Below are positions 56,612 through 64,000 of a stretch of DNA of 64,000 nucleotides, piece after piece. The DNA is from Enterobacterales bacterium CwR94 (GTDB taxonomy: Bacteria > Pseudomonadota > Gammaproteobacteria > Enterobacterales > Enterobacteriaceae): assembly GCA_002837195.1 (NCBI GenBank), contig KZ478065.1:221487-285486 (forward strand). Direction: 5' to 3'. Position 1 is the stretch's first letter, and every line of letters begins with the position of its first letter. The notes under the pieces were generated by a model, which made no database searches, was not told where the DNA came from, and saw nothing but the letters and a program-made list of their open reading frames with translations. Position numbers and translations under genes: made by a program.

Positions 56612-57310
56612 ATGACTGAAAACGCCGTTTTACGCCTGCGTGCCGAACGCCTCGCACGCGCTACTCGCCCCTTTCTGGCGCGCGGTAATCGCATCCTCCG
56701 TTGCCAACGTTGCCTGCTACCGCAGAACAATTGCCTGTGTGCCACCGTTGCCGCACAGTCTGCACGCAGCCGTTTTCTGCTGGTGATGTTTGACAGTGAA
56801 CCGATGAAACCCAGTAATACCGGGCGTCTGATTGCCGACATCTTGCCGGATACCAAGGCCTACAATTGGTCACGACTCGATCCCGATCCCCGCTTGCTGG
56901 CCGCCGTGCGCGATGACAGCGTACAACCTCTGGTGGTGTTTCCTGAATCCTACGCCGATGTTGGGCGTCCGGTGCTGAATACGCCCCCACTGACGGGCAA
57001 GCCACCGCTGTTTATTATGTTGGACGGCACCTGGTCAGAGGCGCGCAAGATGTTCCGCAAAAGTCCCTGGCTTGATGGCTTTCCCGTTATGTCATTGGCT
57101 CTGACGACACCCTCTCGCTATACATTACGTGAAGCCCATGCCGAAGGTCAGCATTGCACCGCCGAAGTGGCCGCAGCATTGTTGAATCAAGCAGGTGATC
57201 ACGTTGCGGGCGAAGCGCTAACGGCGCATTTTTTGCATTTTCGCGATCGTTATCTGGCAGGCAAACCGCACCATCCGATTCATCAATTGGGTCTGACGGA
57301 ATCCACATAA
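56612..57310 (+). CDS. tapT: tRNA-uridine aminocarboxypropyltransferase TapT (YfiP, DTW domain)
   Basis: TapT makes acp3U47 in tRNA from S-adenosylmethionine. The 232-residue product has the N-terminal cysteine cluster RCQRCLLPQNNCLC (about residues 31-44) and the DTW-type motif MLDGTWSEARKMFRKSPW (about 135-152). The C-terminal region is LHFRDRYLAGKPHHP. An ATG at 56612 gives MTENAVLRLRAERLARATRPF. It is followed by pat at 75 bases, matching the E. coli order trxC-yfiP-yfiQ. Confidence 0.95.
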   Translation: MTENAVLRLRAERLARATRPFLARGNRILRCQRCLLPQNNCLCATVAAQSARSRFLLVMFDSEPMKPSNTGRLIADILPDTKAYNWSRLDPDPRLLAAVRDDSVQPLVVFPESYADVGRPVLNTPPLTGKPPLFIMLDGTWSEARKMFRKSPWLDGFPVMSLALTTPSRYTLREAHAEGQHCTAEVAAALLNQAGDHVAGEALTAHFLHFRDRYLAGKPHHPIHQLGLTEST

Positions 57311-57384
57311 CCTAAAGCTCGCAGAGCAGATTGCTGAAAAAGCGCGTAAAATCAGGCTGTCCCTAACGGTGAGGAGAACAGCGG

Positions 57385-60045
57385 ATGAGTCAACGCGGAC
57401 TGGAGGCATTGCTACGACCTAAGTCGATTGCGGTGATTGGTGCATCGGTGACGCCCAGTCGCGCCGGAAATTTGGTGATGCGGAATTTACTGGCCGGTGG
57501 TTTTACCGGTTCGGTCCTGCCGGTAACGCCGCGTTATAAAGCCGTGTGTGGCGTGATGGCGTATGCCAGCATCGCCGAGTTACCGCTCTCACCTGATTTA
57601 GCCATCCTGTGTACCAATGCCAGCCGTAATCTCGATCTGCTCGCCGCCCTCGGTGAACGCGGCTGTAAAGCCTGCATTGTGCTCTCTTCCCCTGAGAGCC
57701 AGCAGGCGGCCTTGAAAGCCTGTGCCGCGAGCTGGCAAATTCGACTCCTTGGGCCCAACAGTTTGGGGCTGCTGGCCCCCTGGCAAGGTTTGAATGCCAG
57801 CTTCTCACCGGTGCCCATCCAACCGGGTAAACTGGCGTTTATTTCGCAATCAGCCGCGGTCTCCAATACCATTCTCGACTGGGCGCAACAGCGCAATCTG
57901 GGGTTCTCCTGGTTTATTGCGTTGGGAGACAGCCTGGACATTGATATTGACGACCTGCTCGATTTCCTCGCGCGCGATGGAAAAACCAGCGCCATTCTGT
58001 TGTATCTGGAGCACTTAAGCGACGCGCGCCGTTTTGTTTCCGCAGCCCGCAGTGCCTCACGTAATAAACCTATTTTGGTTATCAAGAGTGGCCGCAGCCG
58101 CCAGGCCGAAATTTTACTTAACACGCATGCCGGTATGGATGCGGCCTGGGATGCCGCAATCCAACGCGCCGGCCTGCTTCGCGTGCAGGATACACACGAA
58201 CTCTTTTCTGCAGTGGAAACGCTGAGTCATATGCGCCCATTGCGGGGTGACAGGTTGATGATTATCAGCAATGGTGCAGCCCCGGCGGCGCTGGCGTTGG
58301 ATGCGTTATATGCCCGCAATGGCAAACTCGCGACGCTGAATGAGGAGACGCAGCAACAGTTGCAGTCACTGCTCTGCGCCCCGCTGCGTCTGAGCAATCC
58401 CCTGGACTTGAAAGATGACGCGACGCCTGAGCGCTATTTGCAAGTGGTCGATCTCTTGTTAAACAGCCTGGATATCGATGCCCTGATGGTGATTCATGCT
58501 CCCAGCGCGGTAGCCCCCGCCACGCAAACCGCCGAACAACTGATTGCCCTGCTAAAAACGCATCTGCACGCGAAACGTATGACGCTGCTGACGAACTGGT
58601 GCGGTGAATACTCTTCGCTGGAGGCCCGTCGCCGTTTTAGCGAAGCGGGTATTCCGACCTATCGCACGCCCGAAGGCACAGTGACGGCGTTTATGCATAT
58701 GGTGGAGTACCGCCGTAACCAGAAACAATTGCGTGAAACACCCGCACTGCCCGTGAATTTGACACAGGACACGGCGCACGCGCACCAGCTCATTCAGCAA
58801 TTTTTAGATGAGGGTGTGACAGCGCTGGATACCCATGAAGTGCAGGCCATTATGCAGGCTTATGGCCTGGCGACGTTACCCACCTGGATTGCCAGCGACA
58901 GTGCAGAAGCCGTACATATCGCCGATCAGATAGGCTATCCGGTCGCGTTAAAATTACGATCTCCGGATATACCGCATAAGTCGGAAGTGCAAGGCGTCAT
59001 GCTTTACCTGCGTACGGCCAGTGAAGTGCAGCAAGCTGCCGATGCTATTGTTGACCGCGTTAAAATGGCCTGGCCGCAGGCAAGAATATACGGTCTGTTA
59101 GTGCAAAGCATGGCCAATCGCGCTGGCGCGCAAGAGCTGCGGGTTGTTGTGGAACAAGATCCCGTCTTCGGCCCGGTGATTATGCTGGGTGAAGGTGGCG
59201 TCGAGTGGCAGGCGGATAATCACGCGGTGGTTGCCCTGCCGCCCTTAAACATGACGTTGGCGCGCTATTTAGTGATTCAAGCCATTAAACAGGGCAAGAT
59301 CCGTGGGCGCAGCGCACTTCGGCCATTGGATATCAAAGGTCTGAGCCAGGTACTGGTGCAGATCTCAAACTTGATCGTCGATTGCCCGGAGATTACGCGT
59401 TTAGATGTACATCCTTTGCTGGCATCTGCGGACGAATTTACGCTGTTGGATGTGTCATTATCGCTTGCGCCCGCCACCGGCGACGCAGAATCCCGGCTGG
59501 CCATTCGCCCCTATCCCCATCATTTGGAAGAACAGGTCACGTTAAAAAATGGTGAGCAGTGCTTGTTTCGTCCTATTCTTCCCGAAGATGAACCCGCCCT
59601 GCGGCGTTTTATCGGTTTAGTTACCAAAGAAGATCTCTACTATCGCTACTTCAGTGAAATCAACGAATTCACGCATGAAGACCTGGCGAATATGACGCAG
59701 ATCGATTACGACCGCGAGATGGCCATTGTGGCAATACGCCATGGCGATGAGGGTGAAGAGATCATCGGTGTGACACGTGCCATTTCGGATGCCGACAATG
59801 TCGATGCCGAATTTTCCGTGTTGGTTCGTTCAGATTTGAAAGGACTGGGGATGGGGCGTCGTTTACTGGAAAAGATGATTGCCTACACCCGCGAGCACGG
59901 ATTAGAGCAATTAAACGGCATCACCATGCCACACAATCGCGGCATGGTCACACTGGCGCGAAAACTCGGTTTTCATGTTGATGTACAACTGGATGAGGGG
60001 ATTGTCAGCCTGGCGCTCACCTTGTCGGAAGGTACAGAAAAGTAA
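57385..60045 (+). CDS. pat: Protein lysine acetyltransferase Pat (YfiQ/PatZ)
   Basis: Pat acetylates lysines of metabolic enzymes such as acetyl-CoA synthetase. The 886-residue product has an N-terminal CoA-binding Rossmann domain (LRPKSIAVIGASVTPSRAGNLVMRNLLAGG, about residues 10-40) and succinyl-CoA-synthetase-like domains. An ATP-grasp-like section lies at about 480-690 (YPVALKLRSPDIPHKSEVQGV). A C-terminal GNAT domain (about 720-880, FSVLVRSDLKGLGMGRRLLEKMIAYTRE) follows. In the E. coli relative the NDP-forming part is inactive and regulatory. Full length, ahead of pssA by 100 bases. Confidence 0.97.
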   Translation: MSQRGLEALLRPKSIAVIGASVTPSRAGNLVMRNLLAGGFTGSVLPVTPRYKAVCGVMAYASIAELPLSPDLAILCTNASRNLDLLAALGERGCKACIVLSSPESQQAALKACAASWQIRLLGPNSLGLLAPWQGLNASFSPVPIQPGKLAFISQSAAVSNTILDWAQQRNLGFSWFIALGDSLDIDIDDLLDFLARDGKTSAILLYLEHLSDARRFVSAARSASRNKPILVIKSGRSRQAEILLNTHAGMDAAWDAAIQRAGLLRVQDTHELFSAVETLSHMRPLRGDRLMIISNGAAPAALALDALYARNGKLATLNEETQQQLQSLLCAPLRLSNPLDLKDDATPERYLQVVDLLLNSLDIDALMVIHAPSAVAPATQTAEQLIALLKTHLHAKRMTLLTNWCGEYSSLEARRRFSEAGIPTYRTPEGTVTAFMHMVEYRRNQKQLRETPALPVNLTQDTAHAHQLIQQFLDEGVTALDTHEVQAIMQAYGLATLPTWIASDSAEAVHIADQIGYPVALKLRSPDIPHKSEVQGVMLYLRTASEVQQAADAIVDRVKMAWPQARIYGLLVQSMANRAGAQELRVVVEQDPVFGPVIMLGEGGVEWQADNHAVVALPPLNMTLARYLVIQAIKQGKIRGRSALRPLDIKGLSQVLVQISNLIVDCPEITRLDVHPLLASADEFTLLDVSLSLAPATGDAESRLAIRPYPHHLEEQVTLKNGEQCLFRPILPEDEPALRRFIGLVTKEDLYYRYFSEINEFTHEDLANMTQIDYDREMAIVAIRHGDEGEEIIGVTRAISDADNVDAEFSVLVRSDLKGLGMGRRLLEKMIAYTREHGLEQLNGITMPHNRGMVTLARKLGFHVDVQLDEGIVSLALTLSEGTEK

Positions 60046-60145
60046 AACTGCGTACAGGCGGGTGAGTTAATGATATTATTAGCCGTTAGAGTCCTGATTT
60101 CTATGGTAGTAAGCCATCCCATGAACAGAGAAGAATCGCGCTGTG

Positions 60146-61501
60146 ATGTTGTCCAAATTTAAACGCAATAAACACCAACAACATTTGGCCCAGTTGCCTA
60201 AAATTTCTCAGTTGGCAACGGATGTCACGACGCTTTACTCCTCAGCTGACTTCCGCGAAACCCTGCTGGAAAAAATCGCGCAGGCAACATCGCGGATCTG
60301 CATTTGCGCCTTGTATCTGGAAAACGATGACGGCGGTCGTGCCGTATTGAATGCCCTGTACGCGGCAAAACGTCAACGCCCAGAGATGGACATCAGCGTG
60401 CTCGTGGACTGGCATCGTGCCCAACGCGGACGCATTGGTGCCGCGGCGGCGGCCACCAACGCCGACTGGTATTGCCAACTCGCGAATGACAACCCTGACA
60501 GCATCGTTCCGGTGTACGGTATCCCCGTGAACACCCGTGAAGCGCTTGGCGTGCTGCATCTCAAAGGCTTTGTTATCGATGACACCGTGTTTTACAGCGG
60601 AGCCAGCCTGAATGATGTTTACCTGCATCAGCATGAAAAGTATCGCTACGATCGCTATCAGCTAATTCGAAATCCGCTGCTGGCCGATACCATGTTTAAC
60701 TGGATTGGCGATCACCTTAAAACGGCAGAAGGTGTACATCGCCTCGATCAAGAAGGTCGCCCCAAAAGTCCAGAAATTAAAAATGAGATCCGTCAGTTTC
60801 GCCAAGATCTGCGTGGGTTTAATTATCAATTTACCGGTAATGCCAATAACGAAGAACTGGCCGTTACGCCTCTGGTCGGGTTGGGTAAACGTAGCCTGCT
60901 GAATAAAACGATCTTCCATCTGATGCCCTGCACTGAGCAGAAGCTGACGATTTGCACACCTTACTTCAATCTCCCCGCGATTCTGGTGCGCAATATTATT
61001 CAGTTGCTGCGCGATGGAAAATCGGTCGAGATCATTATTGGCGATAAGACCGCCAACGACTTCTATATTCCTGAAGATCAGCCCTTTAAAATTATTGGCG
61101 CACTGCCCTACCTGTACGAAATCAACCTTCGCCGCTTCCTGAGTCGTCTGCAATATTATGTCACTCAAGGGCAATTGACTGTGCGTCTGTGGAAAGATGG
61201 CGACAACAGCTACCATCTGAAAGGAATGTGGGTCGATGATGAGTGGATGCTGCTTACCGGCAACAACCTCAATCCGCGCGCATGGCGTCTGGACCTGGAA
61301 AATGCCGTATTAATTCATGACCCACTGCAAGAGCTGGCTGAACAGCGTGAAAAAGAGTTAGCGCTGATTCGTACGCACACGACCGTTGTGGAACATTTTC
61401 GCGAACTGGACAGCATTGCAGATTATCCCCTCAAAGTGCGTAAACTGATTCGACGCCTGCGCCGTATCCGTATCGATAAACTGATTAGCCGGATTCTTTA
61501 A
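60146..61501 (+). CDS. pssA: Phosphatidylserine synthase PssA
   Basis: PssA makes phosphatidylserine from CDP-diacylglycerol and serine, the first committed step to phosphatidylethanolamine. It is a ribosome- and membrane-associated enzyme of the phospholipase D superfamily. The 451-residue product carries two HxK motifs, LGVLHLKGFVIDD (about residues 133-145) and SYHLKGMWVDDEW (about 352-364). It ends RKLIRRLRRIRIDKLISRIL as in E. coli. The ATG at 60146 gives the E. coli-like start MLSKFKRNKHQQHLAQLPKI; a GTG one codon upstream is the alternative. Confidence 0.97.
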   Translation: MLSKFKRNKHQQHLAQLPKISQLATDVTTLYSSADFRETLLEKIAQATSRICICALYLENDDGGRAVLNALYAAKRQRPEMDISVLVDWHRAQRGRIGAAAAATNADWYCQLANDNPDSIVPVYGIPVNTREALGVLHLKGFVIDDTVFYSGASLNDVYLHQHEKYRYDRYQLIRNPLLADTMFNWIGDHLKTAEGVHRLDQEGRPKSPEIKNEIRQFRQDLRGFNYQFTGNANNEELAVTPLVGLGKRSLLNKTIFHLMPCTEQKLTICTPYFNLPAILVRNIIQLLRDGKSVEIIIGDKTANDFYIPEDQPFKIIGALPYLYEINLRRFLSRLQYYVTQGQLTVRLWKDGDNSYHLKGMWVDDEWMLLTGNNLNPRAWRLDLENAVLIHDPLQELAEQREKELALIRTHTTVVEHFRELDSIADYPLKVRKLIRRLRRIRIDKLISRIL

Positions 61502-61544
61502 TCATCCCTATACTCCCCAACAGACATCTGTTGGGGAAGTACTC

Positions 61545-61865
61545 ATGCGAAAAGGAATTATCGTTCTTCTGCTGTGCTGCAGCGGCTGTGCCCATCAGTC
61601 TGACGATGCCTGGACGGGCAAAGATAAAGCACAGCATTTCATTGGTTCAGCCATCATCACTGCCGCCGCTATCGAATATGGCGATAAGCAGCATTGGCGC
61701 ACGCGCGACAGCAATGCCTTTGGCCTGATGTTTTCGTTGTCTCTCGGGGCAGGTAAAGAACTTTATGACAGCCGCCCGACGGGGAGCGGCTGGAGTTGGA
61801 AAGATTTTGCCTGGGATGTCGCAGGCGCAGCGACCGGCTTTGCTCTGTGGAATATCGGTCAGTAA
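61545..61865 (+). CDS. yfiM: Lipoprotein YfiM
   Basis: The 106-residue product is a small lipoprotein with a short signal sequence and lipobox-like CCSGC (Cys about residue 15). The family block DKAQHFIGSAIITAAAIEYG and LGAGKELYDSR suggests membrane-associated helices. Function is unknown. It follows pssA, and its stop codon abuts the convergent kgtP stop codon without a gap. A hairpin (ccaacagacatctgttgg, about 61516-61533) between pssA and yfiM may act as a terminator or attenuator. Confidence 0.92.
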   Translation: MRKGIIVLLLCCSGCAHQSDDAWTGKDKAQHFIGSAIITAAAIEYGDKQHWRTRDSNAFGLMFSLSLGAGKELYDSRPTGSGWSWKDFAWDVAGAATGFALWNIGQ

Positions 61866-63170
61866 TTAGAGCTGTATGCCTTTGCCTTTTCGGTGCAGTT
61901 TCAACGAAACCAGTAATGCCAGTAATCCCATCACCGATACATACCAGAAGAAACTGGTTTCGCTGCCTGCCGCCTTGAGATTCAACGCCACAAATTCCGC
62001 TGAACCGCCAAATATCGCATTCGCAACCGCATAGGATAACCCTACTCCCAATGCACGCACTTCCGGTGGGAACATCTCCGCTTTCAAAATACCGCTGATC
62101 GCCGTGTAGAAACTGGTGAATAGCAACGCGACCATCAGCAACATAAATGCGACAACAGGACTTGAGACATTTTGTAGCGCAGTGAGCAGGGGTACCGTGA
62201 GCAGCACAGCGCCGCTGCTAAAAATCAGCATTGAGCTACGGCGACCTATTTTATCCGACAGTGCCCCAACAATAGGTTGGATCAGCATGAAAACAAATAA
62301 TACTAATGTCATCATCGCACTGGCCGTTTTGGCATCCATGCCTGCCGTATTCACCAGATATTTTTGCATGTAGGTGGTGAAGGTGTAGAAACAGAGCGAG
62401 CCCGCAGCGGTAAAACCTAATACCATCATGAAAGCCTGTCGATGCTTCCACAAGCCACGCAAACTGCCAGCATCCCGATGTTGGCGTGTCTTGCGGTCAG
62501 ATGTCTCATTCAATGAACGCCGCAGCCATAAGGCCACCACGGCTAATGCTGCTCCTGCAGCAAAGGGAATACGCCAGCCCCATTCACGCATCTCAGCATC
62601 CGTCAGGATCTGCTGCAGGATAACAACGGTCAGCAGAGCCAGCAGTTGGCCACCAATTAAGGTGACATACTGGAATGATGCGTAAAAGCCTTTGCGTCCC
62701 TCCTGCGCCACCTCACTCATATAGGTCGCACTGGTACCATACTCTCCGCCAACCGACAGCCCCTGAAATAAGCGCGCGAGCAGCAGTAAAATCGGTGCCC
62801 ATATACCTATGGTTGCGTAACCGGGCAGGCAAGCAATGACCAGCGATCCGACACACATCATGCAGACTGAAATAAGCATCGATTTCTTTCGGCCATGCTT
62901 ATCGGCAATATAGCCAAATATCCAGCCACCGATGGGCCGCATAAAGAAGCCAGCCGCAAACACTCCCGCCGTTTGAATCAATTGCGTGGTGGTATTGCCA
63001 CCGGGAAAAAACACGTGGGAAAAATAGAGTGAACAGAACGAGTAAACATAGAAATCGAACCACTCCACTAAATTCCCGGATGACGCCCCCACAATAGCCC
63101 AAATACGCTGACGCGCAGTGACCTCTTCCTCGGGCTGATCCATGCCTTGTTTCGTTATGACATCCGTCAT
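61866..63170 (-). CDS. kgtP: Alpha-ketoglutarate:H+ symporter KgtP
   Basis: KgtP is the inner membrane MFS permease for 2-oxoglutarate (metabolite:H+ symporter family, 12 helices). The 434-residue product shows [38 protein letters not shown] (motif A), [53 protein letters not shown] and ends [10 protein letters not shown], all as in E. coli KgtP. The ATG at 63170 has AGAGGTG upstream; the longer frame to 63242 is not supported. It lies next to an rRNA operon, as in E. coli. Confidence 0.96.
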   Translation of the reverse strand: MTDVITKQGMDQPEEEVTARQRIWAIVGASSGNLVEWFDFYVYSFCSLYFSHVFFPGGNTTTQLIQTAGVFAAGFFMRPIGGWIFGYIADKHGRKKSMLISVCMMCVGSLVIACLPGYATIGIWAPILLLLARLFQGLSVGGEYGTSATYMSEVAQEGRKGFYASFQYVTLIGGQLLALLTVVILQQILTDAEMREWGWRIPFAAGAALAVVALWLRRSLNETSDRKTRQHRDAGSLRGLWKHRQAFMMVLGFTAAGSLCFYTFTTYMQKYLVNTAGMDAKTASAMMTLVLFVFMLIQPIVGALSDKIGRRSSMLIFSSGAVLLTVPLLTALQNVSSPVVAFMLLMVALLFTSFYTAISGILKAEMFPPEVRALGVGLSYAVANAIFGGSAEFVALNLKAAGSETSFFWYVSVMGLLALLVSLKLHRKGKGIQL

Positions 63171-63360
63171 ATACACCTCTCTTCTTATCGTTTTCATACC
63201 TGTTTTAATGCCAACAGTGAGTAAACCATTCGAGTCCCGCAACTGCGAATGTTAAAGATATGTAAGGAAGTGGGAAGAGAAGAAATGTGATGGCGATCGC
63301 GCTAAATGCGACATGCTGACCCGATGGAAGCTAAAGATAAGCTGCAGCAAACAACAGACA

Positions 63361-63400
63361 AACAAAAAGGCCCATACTTGCGTATGGGCCTTTTTGTTTT
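63361..63400 (-). terminator. rRNA operon terminator
   Basis: The stem AAAAAGGCCCATAC / GTATGGGCCTTTTT is followed on the minus strand by T residues. It lies six bases beyond the last 5S gene and is a typical rrn terminator. Confidence 0.93.
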
Positions 63401-63405
63401 ATTTG

Positions 63406-63525
63406 ATGCCTGGCAGTTCCCTACTCTCGCATGGGGAGACCCCACACTACCATCGGCGCTACGGCGTTTCACTTCTGAGTTCGGCATGGGGTCAGGTGGG
63501 ACCACCGCGCTAAAGCCGCCAGGCA
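63406..63525 (-). rRNA. rrf: 5S rRNA, distal copy
   Basis: This 120-nt sequence is complementary to the strand shown. On the minus strand it begins TGCCTGGCGGC and ends CTGCCAGGCAT, with the conserved CCCACCTGACCCCATGCCGAA core. It differs from the proximal copy at one position near its 5' end (gctaaagcc versus gctacagcc on the plus strand). Confidence 0.98.
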
Positions 63526-63561
63526 AATTCTTGAATTAATTTACCGAACTCACGCTATAAA

Positions 63562-63637
63562 TGGTGCTGATACCCAGGTTCGAACTGGGGACCTCACCCT
63601 TACCAAGGGTGTGCTCTACCAACTGAGCCATATCAGC
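63562..63637 (-). tRNA. tRNA-Thr (GGT)
   Basis: The 76-nt cloverleaf has the acceptor GCTGATA / TATCAGC with an encoded ACCA end. The D-arm is GGCTCAGTTGGTAGAGC-type, and the anticodon arm CACCC-TTGGTAA-GGGTG has anticodon GGT. It lies between the two 5S genes, as thrV does in the E. coli rrnD operon. Confidence 0.97.
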
Positions 63638-63649
63638 ACACAAAATTTG

Positions 63650-63769
63650 ATGCCTGGCAGTTCCCTACTCTCGCATGGGGAGACCCCACACTACCATCGG
63701 CGCTACGGCGTTTCACTTCTGAGTTCGGCATGGGGTCAGGTGGGACCACCGCGCTACAGCCGCCAGGCA
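63650..63769 (-). rRNA. rrf: 5S rRNA, proximal copy
   Basis: This 120-nt copy is nearly identical to the one at 63406-63525 and lies between the 23S gene and tRNA-Thr on the minus strand. Confidence 0.98.
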
Positions 63770-63970
63770 AATTCTGGTGCACGAAACGAATCTTTTACGC
63801 CGTGGCCGCGTTGCTCTCCCTCGCACTGCTCAGTCACATACCCTCGTATGCTCCTTCACATCGTCTCGGTCGGCGCCTTGCCTCCGCGCAAAATCTTTCG
63901 TTTCCGCTAATTCTTTAATCCGGATGAATCAAGCTGAAAATCACGTCTCTCTGAACGCCTCTGGCGTTGT

Positions 63971-64000
63971 AAGGTTAAGCCTCACGGGTCATTAGTACCG
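63971..64000 (-). rRNA. rrl: 23S rRNA, extreme 3' end (partial)
   Basis: The last 30 bases are the complement of the enterobacterial 23S 3' terminus (minus strand: cggtactaatgacc, then cgtgaggcttaacctt). The rest of the gene lies beyond the window. The 201-base spacer to 5S (63770-63970) holds no tRNA. Confidence 0.93.

Overview
The window is a chromosomal segment of a member of the Enterobacterales. Core genes translate into proteins very close to Escherichia coli ones (GrpE, NadK, RecN, BamE, RatA, SmpB, NrdHIEF, ProVWX, MprA-EmrAB, TrxC, Pat, PssA, KgtP), and the tmRNA tag reads ANDENYALAA. It is not E. coli itself: the gene order is rearranged, UvsE and an ECF-sigma/cytochrome b561 cluster are present, and several intergenic regions differ. 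A plant- or environment-associated family such as Pectobacteriaceae or Yersiniaceae is plausible, but that is inference.

Layout. 1-7.5 kb: end of ung, then grpE(-), nadK, recN, bamE, a TAT-exported amidohydrolase(-), rnfH-ratA(-), smpB and ssrA. 7.5-30.8 kb: a P4/CP4-57-like integrative island next to ssrA. It holds a tyrosine integrase, a BstA-like protein, replication and regulatory genes (Gp2, DUF3987, AlpA, BRO-N), a minus-strand defence-like operon (XRE regulator, retron-like reverse transcriptase, a 1283-residue nuclease-STAND NTPase, a Cys/His protein), a divergent Septu-like ATPase/HNH pair, and a CP4-type right arm (GTPase, WYL regulator, secreted proteins including an IrmA relative, ArdB, RadC-like, CbeA/CbtA toxin-antitoxin). 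30.8-31.5 kb: AT-rich junction with degraded copies of the ssrA 3' flank. 31.5-42.8 kb: autotransporter, DUF1428 protein, membrane protein, UvsE, an operon of cytochrome b561, TPR protein, ECF sigma and anti-sigma factor, tsx with a CRP/CytR-type control region, speG, a lipoprotein, ygaC and ygaM. 42.9-54.9 kb: nrdHIEF, proVWX, mprA-emrAB. 54.9-64 kb: yfiF(-), trxC, tapT, pat, pssA, yfiM, kgtP(-), then the distal end of an rRNA operon on the minus strand (23S end, 5S, tRNA-Thr(GGT), 5S).

How it works together. The core parts serve protein quality control and trans-translation (GrpE, SmpB, tmRNA), DNA repair (Ung, RecN, UvsE), aerobic dNTP synthesis (NrdHIEF), osmoprotection (ProVWX), drug efflux (EmrAB), and lysine acetylation and phospholipid synthesis (Pat, PssA). 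The island carries at least two candidate antiphage modules plus anti-restriction and toxin-antitoxin functions. The most interesting signal is the tight co-orientation XRE - retron-like RT - nuclease/STAND NTPase - Cys/His protein (16.2-22.3 kb). It looks like one transcription unit, and I do not recognise it as a standard retron type.
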